A stretch of 64,000 bases of DNA from Phocoena phocoena (taxonomy: Eukaryota > Chordata > Mammalia > Artiodactyla > Phocoenidae): assembly GCF_963924675.1 (NCBI RefSeq), contig NC_089226.1:56110205-56174204 (forward strand), in the 5' to 3' direction. Each line of letters starts with the position of its first letter. Within the stretch, counting starts at the first letter, position 1. This document shows, one piece after another, positions 9,790 through 21,960 of this stretch. The position numbers and the translations under genes were made by a program. Under the pieces are notes generated by a model, which was not told the origin of the DNA, searched no databases, and saw nothing but the letters and a program-made list of their open reading frames with translations.

Positions 9790-12050
9790 AATTTAAAACA
9801 ACTCTTTAACAACAGCTTAATTGAGGTATAATTCACAAGCCACAGAATTCCCCTTTTTAAAGTGAAAATTCAATTGTTTTTACTGTATTCACAGAGTTGG
9901 ACAATCATCTCCACAAACAACTTTAGAATATTTGCATCATATCAATATGAAAAAAAAGATGAAAACCACATACCTATTAGCAGTCACTTCTTCTCACCCC
10001 GAACCCCAAGCTCTAGGCAAAGGATGATCTACTTTCTGTATGGATTCACCTATTCTGTACATTTCATATACATGGGATTATACAATATGTGGAGTTTTGT
10101 GACTGGCTTCTTTCACTTGGCATAATATTTTTGTTTTGGGCCCTTTTTTCCTTTTTTTTTTTGGCTTTCTTAGTGTAAAAACTTTTTTTTTCCTTTACTT
10201 CTTTTCTATTAATTAATAAGAAAGAGATGTTGAAGTCTCTGAACATAATAGTGATTTTGTCTATTTTTCCTTGCAATGCTAGCAGTTATTCTATAATATA
10301 CTTTGAAATTATTAGGTGCAGATGCTTTTAGAATTATGTCCTTTTGATGAATTCACTCCTTTCTCATTAGGAAATGATATTTTTTATCCCTGATTATATT
10401 CTTTGCTCTGAAATCTACTTTATCTGACATTAATATAGTCACTCCAACTCTCTTTGTACTATTGATAGTATGGTATATATTTTTCAATCCTTAAAATTGA
10501 ATTATAGTTGACTTACAATATTATATTAATTTCAGGTGTACAACATAGTGATTCAATATGTTTTATAGATTATACTCCATTTAAAGTTATTATAAAGTAT
10601 TGGCTATATTCCCTGTTCTGTAGAATCGATCCTATAATCTTGTATTATTTTATACATAGCAGTTTGCACCTCAGTCCATTTACTTTTAACCTATTTATGA
10701 CTTTATTTTTCAAGTGAGTTTCTTGGAGGAAGCACGACGTTGAGTCTTGGTTTTATATTTAATCTAATGCTTTATACATTTTAGTTGAGGGTATATAATT
10801 TACATTTAATGTGATTATTTACATGGTTAGGGTGAAATCTATCATCTTGCCATTAGATCTATCTCTTTGTTCCCATGTATGCTCACCCAGCTTCCCTTAA
10901 GGACAACATCCCACATAACCATAGTGTGTTGTCAAGAATCATCACCTTCATTTTTGAGACTTATTTTCAGTGGGTACAGAATTTTAGGTTGATAGTTCCT
11001 TCAGTACTTTAAAATAGTCCCACTCTCTTCTTGTTTGTTTCTGAAGAGAAATCTGTTATTATCCTTATTTTTAATCTGTTTAATCTGTTATTATCCTATT
11101 TTAATCTGTTATTATTACTTCTGAAGAGAAATTATTATTATTTCTGAAGAGAAATCTATTATTATCCTTATTTTTGTTCCTTCGTGTTGCGGCATGTCTT
11201 TTTCCTCGTGCTGGTGCTAAGGTTTTCTCTTCATCGATTTTGAGCAGTTGACTGTGAAGTGTCTAGGTACAGTCTTTCACGTTTCTTGTACTTGCAGTTC
11301 ATTGAGCTTCCTGGATATGTGGGTTTATAGCTTTCATCAAATTTGGGGAAACGTTGGCCATTATTTTCAGGTATTTTTCTGTCCCCTACTCCCTTTTGTT
11401 TCCCCAGGGTACCAAATTACACACTTTTACATATTAGACTGCTTGAAGTTGTCTCACAGTTAACTGATGCTCTTGTTCATTTTTTAAAGTTTTCTTCTTA
11501 CTCCCTGTGTTTCACCTTGAATAATTTCTATTATTGTCATTAAGTACCCTAATTTTTCTCCTTAAATGCCTAATCTGCTGCTAATCTCATTCACCGTATA
11601 GCTCAGATATTACAGTTTTCATCTCTAAAAGTTTCACTTGGCTCTTTATATGTTCTATGTCTCCATTTAAAATTTCGATACATATATGTAGTTATAAAAA
11701 CATTTTAAAATGTTCTCCTGTTAGTTTTTACATTTGTGGTAATCCTGGGCCTGTTTTGATTATTTGATTTTTCTTATTGTAGGTTGTATTTTCCTGCTTA
11801 TTTGCATTTCTGATCATTTTTATTCGATGCAAGTAATTGTGAATATTACCTTGTTGAATGTTGGATATTTTTATATTTCTATAAATATTCTTGAACTTTG
11901 TTCTGGGGTGCACTTAAATTAGTTTGAAACAGTTTGACCCTCTTGGGGTATTTCTTTTAAGGTTTGTTAGGCAGGATGAAATCGGCAATTCGTCCAGGGC
12001 TTATTATTCCCCACGACTAAGGCTAAACTCTTTTGAGCACTCTACCTGAA
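9790..12050 (-). mobile_element. Old L1M relic, antisense, with internal deletion
   Basis: Antisense L1 motifs run in 3'-to-5' element order: 3' end (attgaggtataattcacaag, ggatgatctactttctgtat), ORF2 5' part (ctttatctgacattaatata, gagtttcttggaggaagcac), and ORF1 (cagttcattgagcttcctgg). The middle of ORF2 is missing. A younger L1 piece lies inside at 10487-10677. Confidence 0.7.
10487..10677 (-). mobile_element. Younger L1 3'-end fragment nested in L1M
   Basis: The stretch aattatagttgacttacaat to tattggctatattccctgtt is the antisense artiodactyl L1 3' region. It interrupts the host L1M sequence between ttttcaatcctt and tccatttacttttaacctat, which are adjacent in other L1 copies. Confidence 0.6.
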
Positions 12051-13550
12051 GCCTTGTGAAATATGTAGCTTTTCAGTCTGGCTGGTGGGAACCAACACTA
12101 TTCCTGGCCTTGTGTGAGTGCCAGCTACTATTTCCTCTAATGCTTCCAGGTGGTTCTTTCCCCAGTCCTTTGATAGTGTCTTCACACACATGTGCCAATC
12201 AGCATTCTGTTGAACACATGAGGTGTCCCTCTGCAGATCCCAGGAGTTTCTCTGTGACGTGCTCCTTCCCTGTTCTTTGTCCTGCACAGTCGATCTCCCT
12301 TAGTCTCTCTGGACTCTTAGTTCTCTCTTCTCAATCACCAGCTCTTCCTGGGTTCTCCTGTTCTAGGGTCTGGAAACTCTCTCCCGTGTTAGGTTCCCAC
12401 CTCTCAAGAATCACTATTCTTTGGTGTTTGTCGTCTAGCATCTTGAAAACCATTGTTTCATATATTTTGTTTGGTTGTTGTTTTTACAGGCAGAAGAGAA
12501 ATCTAGTCCCTGTTATTCCATTTTGGCCAGAATCAGAAGACCGTGGCCTGAGGGGTCCTATTGAGGCATGTTTGTAGGTTGGAATGATCTAGGAAAGGGA
12601 GAGAGGGAGAGAGAGAGATGGTACTGCAGAGAAAGGAGATAATTGAAGGAGGGAAATCCTTAAGAAGCAGGAGGATGTCATCCAGATCCCTGGGAGAGGG
12701 TGTGATCTTACTAAGGAACTGCAATACTTTCTCCATTATGACTAGAGGGAAGTCAGGCATGTGGGTCCCAGCTGTAAGTAAATCAGTAGGAATAGTGGTT
12801 GGGAGAAGTGTCTTAATTTGGGTTCTGCCAGCAGACCATGAGACAAAGAGTTGCGTGTAAGTCAATCTTTAGGAGGGGATCCCTGGAAACACTATTACAG
12901 GAGTGGGGAGTGAGGCAGGGAGGGGAAAGCAGCAAACAAAGGCAACATGACCAAGCAAGTTACCACTGTGGGTAACTGGAGCTTAGTGTGGGGAAAATGC
13001 CTCCGAGTTATCCCAAATTAAGAGGTGAGAGAGCTGGATTATTTTGTTATCAGCTCCCATTGGTCCCTGGTTGACTGGAGGGCCATAAATTTCCCAGCAT
13101 TTCACTACCTGCATGGGGCACAACAGGTCCCTGTGCCAGAGAAAGCCCTTGGGCGGACGGAGAGGCCAAAGCTGGGAGACGGAGTCCAGCCAGCTGGCCC
13201 TGAAATGGAAACGCTTAAAGGGGCGATGAGTGGGGCACTAACAGCATCTCAGCGTACGCTGCAGACGGTCACTGCCGCTTGTGAGTCCAGGGTTTAGTCT
13301 ATACAATATGAGGCAAGGTCATTGTCTGAGGGGGAGATTTGAGGGATGAGGAAATGTCACGCTCAGTTGGGGTGTCCTAAGTGAGACTGCACAGGCCCGG
13401 GTGCTACAGCTGTTGATCAGCCCTTGATTTTAATACAGGCACAGACGTGTGTGTGCACAGGCAGCCATCTTCCTCAGAGCACCCCCACGGCACGGAGTCC
13501 ATAGGGCTGTGTAAGGCACACAGCACAGATGTGGCGGAGGGAGCAAGAAG
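12051..13550. other. Intergenic, no gene recognised
   Basis: The longest open frame here (12056-12577, plus strand, 173 codons) is Ser/Leu-rich with no motif. It may be read through the antisense 5' part of the neighbouring L1. Sequence from about 12840 to 13310 is GC-richer and unassigned. Confidence 0.4.
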
Positions 13551-13554
13551 CAGT

Positions 13555-13720
13555 GGAAAGAGCACTAAACGTGGAGCCATGAGCCCTGGTTCTTCCCTTT
13601 AGTGATCTGTGAGATGCCAGGAACTGGTTTCCCAGTCAGTAAAATGGTGCTAACTTACCTCCCAGGACTATTGTGAGAAAGAAGGGAAACGGGGCACGTG
13701 AGAGCACTCCATAAACTTAG
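13555..13720 (+). repeat. MIR SINE relic
   Basis: agcagtggaaagagcactaa, then gagccctggttc, then tcagtaaaatggtgctaact and ctcccaggactattgtgaga, in MIR order. Confidence 0.8.
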
Positions 13721-13844
13721 AGCACTGTGTACACACTGCCAGAGGCCACCTGGTACTTGTAAGATGCCCCACAGAAAGCCTCGCTAAAGAAAACCCACAC
13801 AAAATCACAAGCAAACCTCTGGTAGGTCAACAAAAGACTTGATA

Positions 13845-13995
13845 TTGAAAGTGTGGTCTGTGGTTCAGCAGCACTGGCATCATCTGAGATCTTGTTAAAA
13901 ATGCAGAACTCAGATACCAGCCCAGAACTGAACCCAAACTACGGGATCAGAATCTGCTTGTTAACAAATCCCCACGTAGTTCAAATGCACGAAGA
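13845..13995 (-). repeat. MER5A-like DNA transposon relic
   Basis: agtgtggtctgtggttcagc, cttgttaaaaatgcagaact and gatcagaatctgcttgttaa follow the reversed MER5A consensus. This is a second copy independent of the one at 1777. Confidence 0.75.
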
Positions 13996-15551
13996 AGCAG
14001 GAGACTCACTGGGCCTGTGCTCGGGTCAGGGCCTGCCTCTGTTCCCTCACTTACCCCTCTGACTTCTGGGGCAGCTCAGCTGCCTCCACCTTAGATTTTG
14101 GGCTCTGGTCTGGATCTGCTCCAGGGAGAGACTGAGCCTGAGACTGAGTGAGACTGAGCCCTCCTCTTACTCCTTTAGCAAGGTTGTGTATTCTCATTGC
14201 GGAGCTGAAAAATTATAACTATGTTCATAATAATGATTCTGAAGAAACAAGAGATGGCAGAATCATGTTCAGGATGGTAGGATAATGTATTTCTGAAATT
14301 TACGTTCTAAAGAGGTTAAAATTAACAGCAACAACAACAACAATGTCCTGTTGCTTAATTTATTTGAACTGTGGCAATCCGGAAAAGTCGTCACTATGAA
14401 ATGACTCATTCCCTGAGGGTTCTGAATAAGATTCTAAAATCACCACCCATGGTTTTCCTGCACTTTGAAGTGACAGAACAAATGACAGCAGAGATGGGCA
14501 CTGTGCTCTGAGTCCAGAGTGGCTGATACACAAATATCTCACAACAATAACATCCTCATCCAAAAACAGCCTGCAATAAGGATGTTATTTCTAGGATTTG
14601 CTCGTGCATTTTAATGTTAATAAGCATTTGTGCAACTGTGGGCAGAGCCCCAGGACCAGAATGGTCTGAGTTTTTTTTATACAGCCAATCAACAAATTTG
14701 TTGATGCCTCATCCACACCAGGTCCTATCCTAGGGACATGAAGCGGAATCCAACTCCCAGAGCAAAACTTTCATGGAGCAAAAATTGGGAGCCATAATGA
14801 AAATATAGAAGAGCTATAATGGAGATATAGATGAGAGGCTCAGGGGGAAAAGGTTCGGGAAAGTATCTCTGGAAGTGACCTTGGAGATGCAGGGTGAGAA
14901 GGGATTTGGTCAGTAATCAGGGATAAGTGCAGTGTAGTAGGAACACAAGGCCCAGGAGGTGAAAGAGCTTGTCAGGGTTCTTTTTCCAGCAGGATAACAA
15001 TCTAATGCTATGGAGAAAAACTGAAGATAAATAGTCCTTTCGATCATGTAACAAACCATGGATAACTCCATGAGACCCTGACAGAATGTTTTGTTGGCCT
15101 CTGGGTGTGTAACAGCCTCCAGGGGACTGCTCTGAGCTCACTGCTCCCTAGTCACTCCACACTCAAGCCCAATTTCCCACCCCATCTTTGGGTTACCTGC
15201 CTATTCCATTCTCCTACCCTCTTGCCCATGGAAGATGTCTACCCTCCTTCCAGCATCAGCTCTGGTGTCGCTAATGAAACCAAGAATTAGAAGAAAAGGA
15301 GTTGATCTTTCTTGGTTTGGGACAACTTGAGGCTGAAGTACTTATAGGAAATCCACTTGAGGATGTCTCAAGGCAGTTGGTTTTGGCTCAGGGAAGAGAT
15401 AATATTGTAAATACAGATTTGAGACTCAACAAAAAATTGAAGCAAATGTTACCTACCCACCTACCTGCTTCTGTTCCTGAATATCTTCTTTCTCTTCTGT
15501 TGTAATGGATGAACCCAGCAGGTCCACAAATTCCTTCCCTTCCCACTATTC
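13996..15551. other. Intergenic, no gene recognised
   Basis: A weak antisense L2-like segment may lie around 14690-14900. A short CAA run is at about 14328-14342. The ORFs are all short and overlapping. Confidence 0.4.
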
Positions 15552-15567
15552 AAGAACAGTGCACGAG

Positions 15568-15994
15568 GGCTTCCATGGTGGTGCAGTGGTTAAGAATCTG
15601 CCTGCCAGTGCTGGGGACACGGGTTCGAGCCCTGGTCTGGGAAGATCCCACATGCCACAGAGCAACTACACCCGTGCACCACAACTACTGATCCTGCACT
15701 CTAGAGCCGGCGAGTCACAACTACTGAAACCCATGCGCCTAGAGACTGTGCTCTGCAACGAGAAGCCACCGCAATGCGAAGCCCACTCACCGCAACGTGA
15801 AGCCTGCTCACCGCAACGCGAAACCTGCTCACCGCAACGCGAAGCCCACTCACCCCAATGAGAAGCCCGCGCACCGCAATGAAAGGTAGCCCCCACTCTC
15901 CACAAATAAGAAAGCCCGCACGCAGCAACTTAGACCCAACGCAGCCAAAAATAAATAAATAAAACAAATAAATTTATATTATAAAAAAACAATA
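15568..15994 (+). mobile_element. CHR-type SINE, long subtype with internal tandem expansion
   Basis: Flanked by the perfect 16-bp duplication aagaacagtgcacgag at 15552-15567 and 15995-16010. At about 427 bp it is roughly 80-100 bp longer than its sister copies, because a 21-bp unit (cgaagcccactcaccgcaacg) is repeated four to five times between about 15770 and 15860. Confidence 0.93.
15770..15862 (+). repeat. 21-bp tandem repeat inside a SINE
   Basis: Units beginning gaagcccactcaccgcaacg, gaagcctgctcaccgcaacg, gaaacctgctcaccgcaacg and gaagcccactcaccccaatg differ from each other by one to three bases. The other long CHR copies in the window have one or two such units here. Confidence 0.85.
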
Positions 15995-16129
15995 AAGAAC
16001 AGTGCACGAGCTATTCTCCTCTCTCCTGCATTATAAACTTTCTCCTCTCCATCGGATCAATCCCATCAGGAATCCCATTTCCTTAAGTTACAAAACTAAA
16101 ATAAAAAACAAACTTCTTGACCCCACTTG

Positions 16130-16640
16130 CCTTTCTAGAAATTGCTCCTTTACAGCAACTCATTGAATTATCTATATTCTCAGTCACCAGTTTCCTCCTC
16201 ACATTCTCCTCTAGCTTTTGTCCCTATCTCCGCCATAACTGATCTTCCCAAAGTCACCAATGACTTCACATGGCTAACTCTGTGAGTTCTCATTTTATTT
16301 GACTTAGCAGCTTTCTTCAGCTGTTTCCAAGATACTACCACCTCAATCTCCAGCTTTACCTCCCATCCTTCTGGCCACTCCTTCTCAGTCTCTTTTCTGG
16401 TTCTGCCTCATCTTCCTGACCCCTGTGTGCTGGACTGCCCAGGCATCAGCCCTTGGACCTCTTTTCTTCCCTACCTATCTACTTGACTTTTCCACTTGAT
16501 GTCTAGCAGGTATCTTGAATTTAGTTTATCCTAAACTGAGCCTTTGATATTCTCCTTCAAAATTAGATCTTCACAACATTGTAAAGCAACTATACTCCAA
16601 TAAAACTTAATTTTTTAAAAATTAGATCTTCCCATAGTCT
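16130..16640 (+). repeat. L2 LINE relic
   Basis: ccaaagtcaccaatgacttc, ctggactgcccaggcatcag and tgatgtctagcaggtatctt are in the order of the L2 ORF2/3' region. A 45-bp L1 tail is inserted near its end. Confidence 0.7.
16573..16617 (+). mobile_element. Very short (45 bp) 5'-truncated L1 insertion
   Basis: Only the last bases of a cetartiodactyl L1 (gtaaagcaactatactccaa) plus a short A/T tail are present, between 14-bp duplications aaaattagatcttc at 16559-16572 and 16618-16631. Confidence 0.8.
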
Positions 16641-16859
16641 TTCCTACTTCAGTTAATGGCTATTCTACTCTTCCAAATAGCTCGTGACAAAATCTTGTGT
16701 TGATGATGATGCCAGCAAAATGGTGGAGTAGTCAGCTCCAAGCTCCCATCGTCCCACAGAAACATTGAAAAACAAGCAGAAACTGTCAGAACCAACTTTG
16801 TCAGACTCTGGAATATAGACAAAGGTTTACAGCAATAACCAAATGCTGAATCAAGCAAA

Positions 16860-17092
16860 AGGCAACTTGAAAAGTGTGGGATGGTCACTAGGGGCTGGGG
16901 GGTGGGCAGGAATAGAAGCTATTATATAATGGGTACTGAGTTTCAGTTGGGGATGAGGAAAAAGTTCTGGAGACAGATAGTGGTAATGGTTGCACGACAA
17001 TCTGAGTGTACATAATGCCGATGAACTATGCACTTAAAATGGTTAAAATGGTAAATTTTATGTTATGTATATTTTACAATAAAAAAAATGAG
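16860..17092 (+). mobile_element. L1 3'-UTR fragment nested in L1M
   Basis: gagtttcagttggggatgag, aaaaagttctggagacagat, gaactatgcacttaaaatgg and a terminal ttttacaataaaaaaa. The same family fragment recurs in EMSY intron DNA at about 61030-61490. Confidence 0.75.
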
Positions 17093-17693
17093 ACAGAAAA
17101 AAAACATAGGAAAGCTTTATGGCATTTTACTAGCCTTCACCCTATCCTCTCCCGGGCTTGGTAGTAGTCTTAAAGATGTCCATATTATCAGTGTAGGACC
17201 CTGGTTCCTGGTTCTGGAAGGAGCACAGCAAATCTTATTTGCAAATTATTGTGTACATCTGTTCTAACCTACCTCAGGGCTATTTGAAGGACCGACGCAA
17301 GGCACTCATTGCTGTTTCACTTAAATCAGAACTCACTCAGGCTGAAAAAGCAGCCTACATTGGTTGAAAACATGGTAAGGCTGACAAACAACCTGTAGAC
17401 ACCTGAAGCAAAAGATTATGGTTGAGACATCAATAAACCACCTAAGGACTGGGAAGAAAAGCTGGGGAAGTGTTCTTTTGGGGGTGTGTTTTTTTGTTTT
17501 TGTTGTCTTGTTTTTTTGAAATTAGGGCATTCAAAAGCACCTGTATATATAAGGAGAAATTTAGAAAGCCATGCATATACTTAGGAAAAAAAACTGATAG
17601 GACCTCAAGCTTTCACCTCAGGATGGTCTCTAAGCTCAGTGGAAGTCTGGGTAAGTGTCGAAGGGCCACAGCACAAAGCCAATCTGCAAATAC

Positions 17694-17697
<4 letters not shown>

Positions 17698-17740
<43 letters not shown>
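17698..17740 (+). repeat. (GT)n microsatellite, about 21 units
   Basis: Uninterrupted GT dinucleotide run. It is likely length-polymorphic. Confidence 0.97.
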
Positions 17741-17747
<7 letters not shown>

Positions 17748-18157
17748 AGCTCCTGGGGTTCAAGGAAATCTCTGTCAAACACTAGTTGAATACATGCTGA
17801 GGAATAGAGACTTCAGTGACCACACATGAAAAGGAAAACAGTTTCTGAAAAAAAAAATAGAAGTCATTAGACAAGTGAACAATAGCTTTTAACAATCAAA
17901 ATAAAAAACAAAAACAAAGAAACACCAAAACAAACAAACAAAAAACGCTGCAAACCCCAGGGGGAAAGGGAAAATCTGATGTCCAGAGTCACCACATCAT
18001 AATATTCAGATCTTCACTTTTCAACAAAAAAACCACAAAGTATACAAATAAAAAATAGAGTACAACCCATTCAGAGAAACAAAATTAATTAACTGAAAGC
18101 CACCCAGAAAACTCAGACATTGGACTTACTACACAAAGCCTTTAAAATAACTGTCTT

Positions 18158-18368
18158 GGGCTTCCCTGGTGGCGCAGTGGTTGAGAGTCCACCTGCTGAT
18201 GCAGGGGACACGGGTTTGTGCTCCGGTTCAGGAGGATCCCACATGCTGCGGAGCGGCTGGGCCCGTGAGCCATGGCCAGCTGAGCCTGTGCATCTGGAGC
18301 CTGTACTCCATGGCGGGAGGGGCCACGGCAGTGAGAGGCCCGCGTACCACAAAAAAAAATTAAAAAAA
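18158..18368 (+). mobile_element. CHR-type SINE, compact subtype
   Basis: Head gcttccctggtggcgcagtg, body ggctgggcccgtgagccatg, short A-rich tail. Flanked by the perfect 15-bp duplication taaaataactgtctt at 18143-18157 and 18369-18383. Confidence 0.95.
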
Positions 18369-18578
18369 TAAAATAACTGTCTTAAATATGCTCAAAGAGC
18401 TAAAGGATATCATGGACAAAGAACTAAGGATAACATGGACAAAGAAATAAGGAAAGTGATGTCTAAACAAAATGAGAATATCAATAAAGATAAATTAGAA
18501 AAAGGAACCAACAGAAATTCTGGAGATGAAATATACAATTATTAAAATGAAAACATCATGGAAAAAGTATAAAACTTC

Positions 18579-19001
18579 CTAAAAAATTAAAAATAAAGCT
18601 ACCATATGGTCCAGCAATCCCACTTCTGGGTATATATCCAAAGGGAATAAAATCAGTATCTCTAAGAGATATTTGTACTCCATGTTCATTGCAGCATTAT
18701 TCCCAATAGCTAAGACATTTGTCCATCAACAAATGAATGGATAAAGAAAATGTGTGTGTGTGTATGTGTGTTGTATATATATACAATGGAATATTATTCA
18801 GCTTTTAAAAATAAGGAAACAACATGGTTGAATCTGGAGGACATTATGCTAAGTGAAATAAGTAAGACACAAAAAGAACAAAATTGCATGATCTCACTTA
18901 TATGTGGAATCTAAAACAGTAGAACCCATGAAAGCAGAGAGTAGAATGGTGGTTGCCAGGGGCTAGGAAAATGGGGGAGATGTTGGTAAGTAAGTTTTTT
19001 T
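18579..19001 (+). mobile_element. L1 3'-end fragment nested in L1M
   Basis: accatatggtccagcaatcc, tgttcattgcagcattattc, tggaatattattcagctttt and catgatctcacttatatgtg form the end of L1 ORF2. The insert lies between aaaacttc at 18571-18578 and 19002-19009, splitting ORF1-region sequence of the host L1. Confidence 0.75.
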
Positions 19002-21159
19002 AAAACTTCACTAGAGGGGCTCAACAGCGAATCTGAGAATGCAGAAGATGGAATCAGTGAACTTGAAGATAAGACAACTGAAATTATCCAGTCTGAGGAG
19101 CAGAAAGAGAAAAGAATGAAGAAAAATGAGCAGAGCCTAAAAGGCTGGTGGAACACTAGCAAACAGATCAATATATGCATTATGGGAGTCCCAGAAGGAG
19201 AAGAAAGAGAGGGAAGGGCAGAAAGAATATTTAAATAAATAATAACTGAAAACTCCCCAAGTCTAATGACAAACACATGAATCTACACATTCAAGAAGTT
19301 CAATGAACTCCAAGTAGATAAAGTTACAGATTCACACTAAGACACATCATAATCAAACTGTCAAAAGACAAAGAGACAATCTTGAAAGAAGCGAGAGGGC
19401 AGCAACTTGTCATGTACAAAGACTCTTCAATAAGATTAACAGCCAATTTCTCACCAGAAACCATGGAGCCCAGAAGGCAGTGGAATGACATATTTAAAGT
19501 GCTGAAAGAAAAAAAAAAACCTGTCAATCAGGAATTCAATATCTGGCAAAACTGTCAAAAATAAGGGAGAAATTAAGACATTTCCAGACAAACAAAAGCT
19601 AAGGGACTTAATTACCACTAGTTCTTCCCTAAAAGAAATGCTAAAGGGAGTCCTTCAGGTTAAAACAAAAGGCCTCTCAACAGTAACTTGAAGCCATATG
19701 AAGAAATAAAGATATCCAGTAACTACATAGACAAATACAACAGCTATTATTATTATAATTTTGGTTTGCAACTCTACTTTTTACTTCTTACATAAAAGAC
19801 AAATGCATTAAAAAATTATAAATATGTTATGGAGCACACAATGTATAAAGATGTAATTTGTGATTACAACATAAAGAAGGGATGAAGTTTTATAGGGGCA
19901 GAGTTTTGTATGCTATCAAAGTTAAGTCAGTATCAATTCAAACTAGATTGCTATAATTTTAGGATATTCAATGTAATCCCCATGGTAACCACAAAGGAAA
20001 TATCTAAATATCTAAAAAATATACTCAAAGGAATTGAGAAGGGAATCAAAACATTTCACTACAAATAATGAACTAAACACAAAAGAAGGCTGTAATGGAG
20101 GAAATGGAGGATAAAAAAGGTATAAGACATATGGAAAACAAACACCATATGGCAAAAGTAAGTCCTTCCTTATTAATAATTACATTAAACGTAAATGGAT
20201 TAAACTCTCCATTCAAAAATATTGGCAGATTGAATTAAAAAAAGATCAAATCTGCTATACACAAGAGACTCATTTTAGATCCAAAGACACAAATAGATTG
20301 TAAGTGAAAGGACAGAAAAATATACTCCATGCAAATTGTGACCAAAAGAGAGCTGAGGTGACTAAACTAAATATCAGACAAAATAGACTTTAAGTAAAAA
20401 CTGTTAAGAGACAAAGAAGCACAATGTACACTGATAAAAGGGTTGATTCATCAAAAACACAAAACAATTATAAGGATATATACACCAAACAGAGTTCCAG
20501 AATACATGAGGCAAGTATTAATAAAACTGAAGGGAGAAATAGTTCCACAATAGAGACTTGTGGAGACTTCAGTACACCACTTTCAATCATGGATAGAACA
20601 TCTATGGGAATGAAGATAGAAATCAATAAAAGAAGTAAAACTGAAAAATTCACAAATATGTAGAAATTAAACAACACACTCATACAACCAACGGTTGAAG
20701 AAATCACAAGAGAAACTAGAAAATATCTGAGATTAATGAAAAAAAAAAAACCCAACATACCAAAGTGTAGGGAATATAGCAAAAGCAATGCACAGGGAAA
20801 TTTATAGCTGTAAATACCTACATTAAAAAGAAAGATCTCAAATCAATAACCTAACTTTACATCTTGAGGGACTAGAAAAAGAAGAAAAGCTAAGACCAAA
20901 GCTAGCAAAAGAAAGGAAATAATAAAGAATAGAATGGAGATAAATTAAACAGACAATAGAAAAACAATAGAATCAATGAAGCCAAAAGTCAGTTATTGGA
21001 AAACTGGCAACGCGTTAAGTGCTGACAAAAAAAAAAAAAAACCTATAAAGATCCTTATGCAATATAAATAGTACACAGTAGGTAACTAATAATAAGTGCT
21101 TAGTAAACACGTTTCTCCCAAAATGCTAGAGGAACCTAGCAGTGGGGGAGAGGGGTGGG

Positions 21160-21430
21160 GGGGGAATGAATCCTCCTTGAAGAGATCTGGGCAGTCCTAG
21201 TGAAGGAGGTGAAATTCAAGCTGGGCTTTGAGAAATGAGTGAGACTTTCTAATGCAGAGCATAATGTGTGTGCGGTGGGGGAGATAGGCAGTAGGCCAGG
21301 GTAGTGAAATGAGTTAAGAATCTAGAAGTGTAGGTTGAAGCTTTGGCTAAGATCCTTGAATGCCAGCTTCATACTACAGTACTGGGGAACCACTGAAGAT
21401 GTTAGAGAAAAAGGACATAAGGAGATGAGA
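21160..21430 (-). repeat. L2-like relic, antisense
   Basis: gaaattcaagctgggctttg, aatgcagagcataatgtgtg and ggggaaccactgaagatgtt resemble reversed L2 3' sequence. Diverged. Confidence 0.5.
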
Positions 21431-21519
21431 CTAGCATCAAAAAATAAATGTTAAATATATTTTTCTGTTCCAATGGACCAACATAACTCCAAATATTTTG
21501 TAAATGTATTAATTCATTT

Positions 21520-21960
21520 TACCAGCTCTAATGGCTTAAAACTTAATGACTTCTCATTGTTCTTAGAAAAAAGACCCAAACCTTTATAATAAGCTGCAAG
21601 ATCCGTATAGTTTGGTCTCCACCTTCCGCTCCCACCATGCTCACTGCCCTTGCTCTCCATGCTGCTGTCACACTGGCCTAAGTTCCCCTTCCACCACAAG
21701 GTTTTTTATCTGCTGTCCATCTACTGGACAGCTGTCCCCCTCCTCTATGCCTAGTTCAATCCTCTTCCTTAAGACTACACTTTAAACAATCCTTCCTGAG
21801 GGAAACTCCCCAATTTCCCATTTATATGCTATCATGGCACTATTTCTCTGTCATGGCATTTAGCACTGAATACATTTAGGTGTGATCTTTGATGAACATA
21901 TCTCCTTTGCTAGGCTGAAGCTCCTTTATTTGAAGGAAGAGAAAGAAAAGTCAGAAAGAA
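21520..21960 (+). repeat. L2 LINE relic, sense
   Basis: ttcttagaaaaaagacccaa, gtctccaccttccgctccca, gctgtcacactggcctaagt and gctgaagctcctttatttga follow the L2 3' region. Confidence 0.65.

Larger units (their letters stand above)
16690..21045 (+). mobile_element. Old L1M/HAL1-type element with several nested insertions
   Basis: A sense-orientation L1 can be followed across more than 4 kb: 5' end (ccagcaaaatggtggagtag at 16712), 5' UTR, ORF1 region (gagaatgcagaagatggaat, tgcattatgggagtcccaga, gccaatttctcaccagaaac) and the start of ORF2 (cattaaacgtaaatggatta, cacaagagactcattttaga), ending near 21040. All frames are broken. Inside it sit an L1 3' end (about 16860-17090), a TG microsatellite, a CHR SINE and a second L1 3' end. 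Confidence 0.75.

Noticed and set aside
12056..12577. 173-codon plus-strand ORF
   Set aside because: Ser/Leu/Pro-rich with no domain, an antisense ORF on the other strand and a setting next to antisense L1 sequence. No splice context or conservation evidence.
15780..15862. CRISPR-like regular repeats
   Set aside because: The 21-bp units are contiguous without spacers and lie within a SINE with target-site duplications in a mammalian genome.
17470..17829. 119-codon ORF with a Cys-Val repeat
   Set aside because: The repeat is the translated GT microsatellite.
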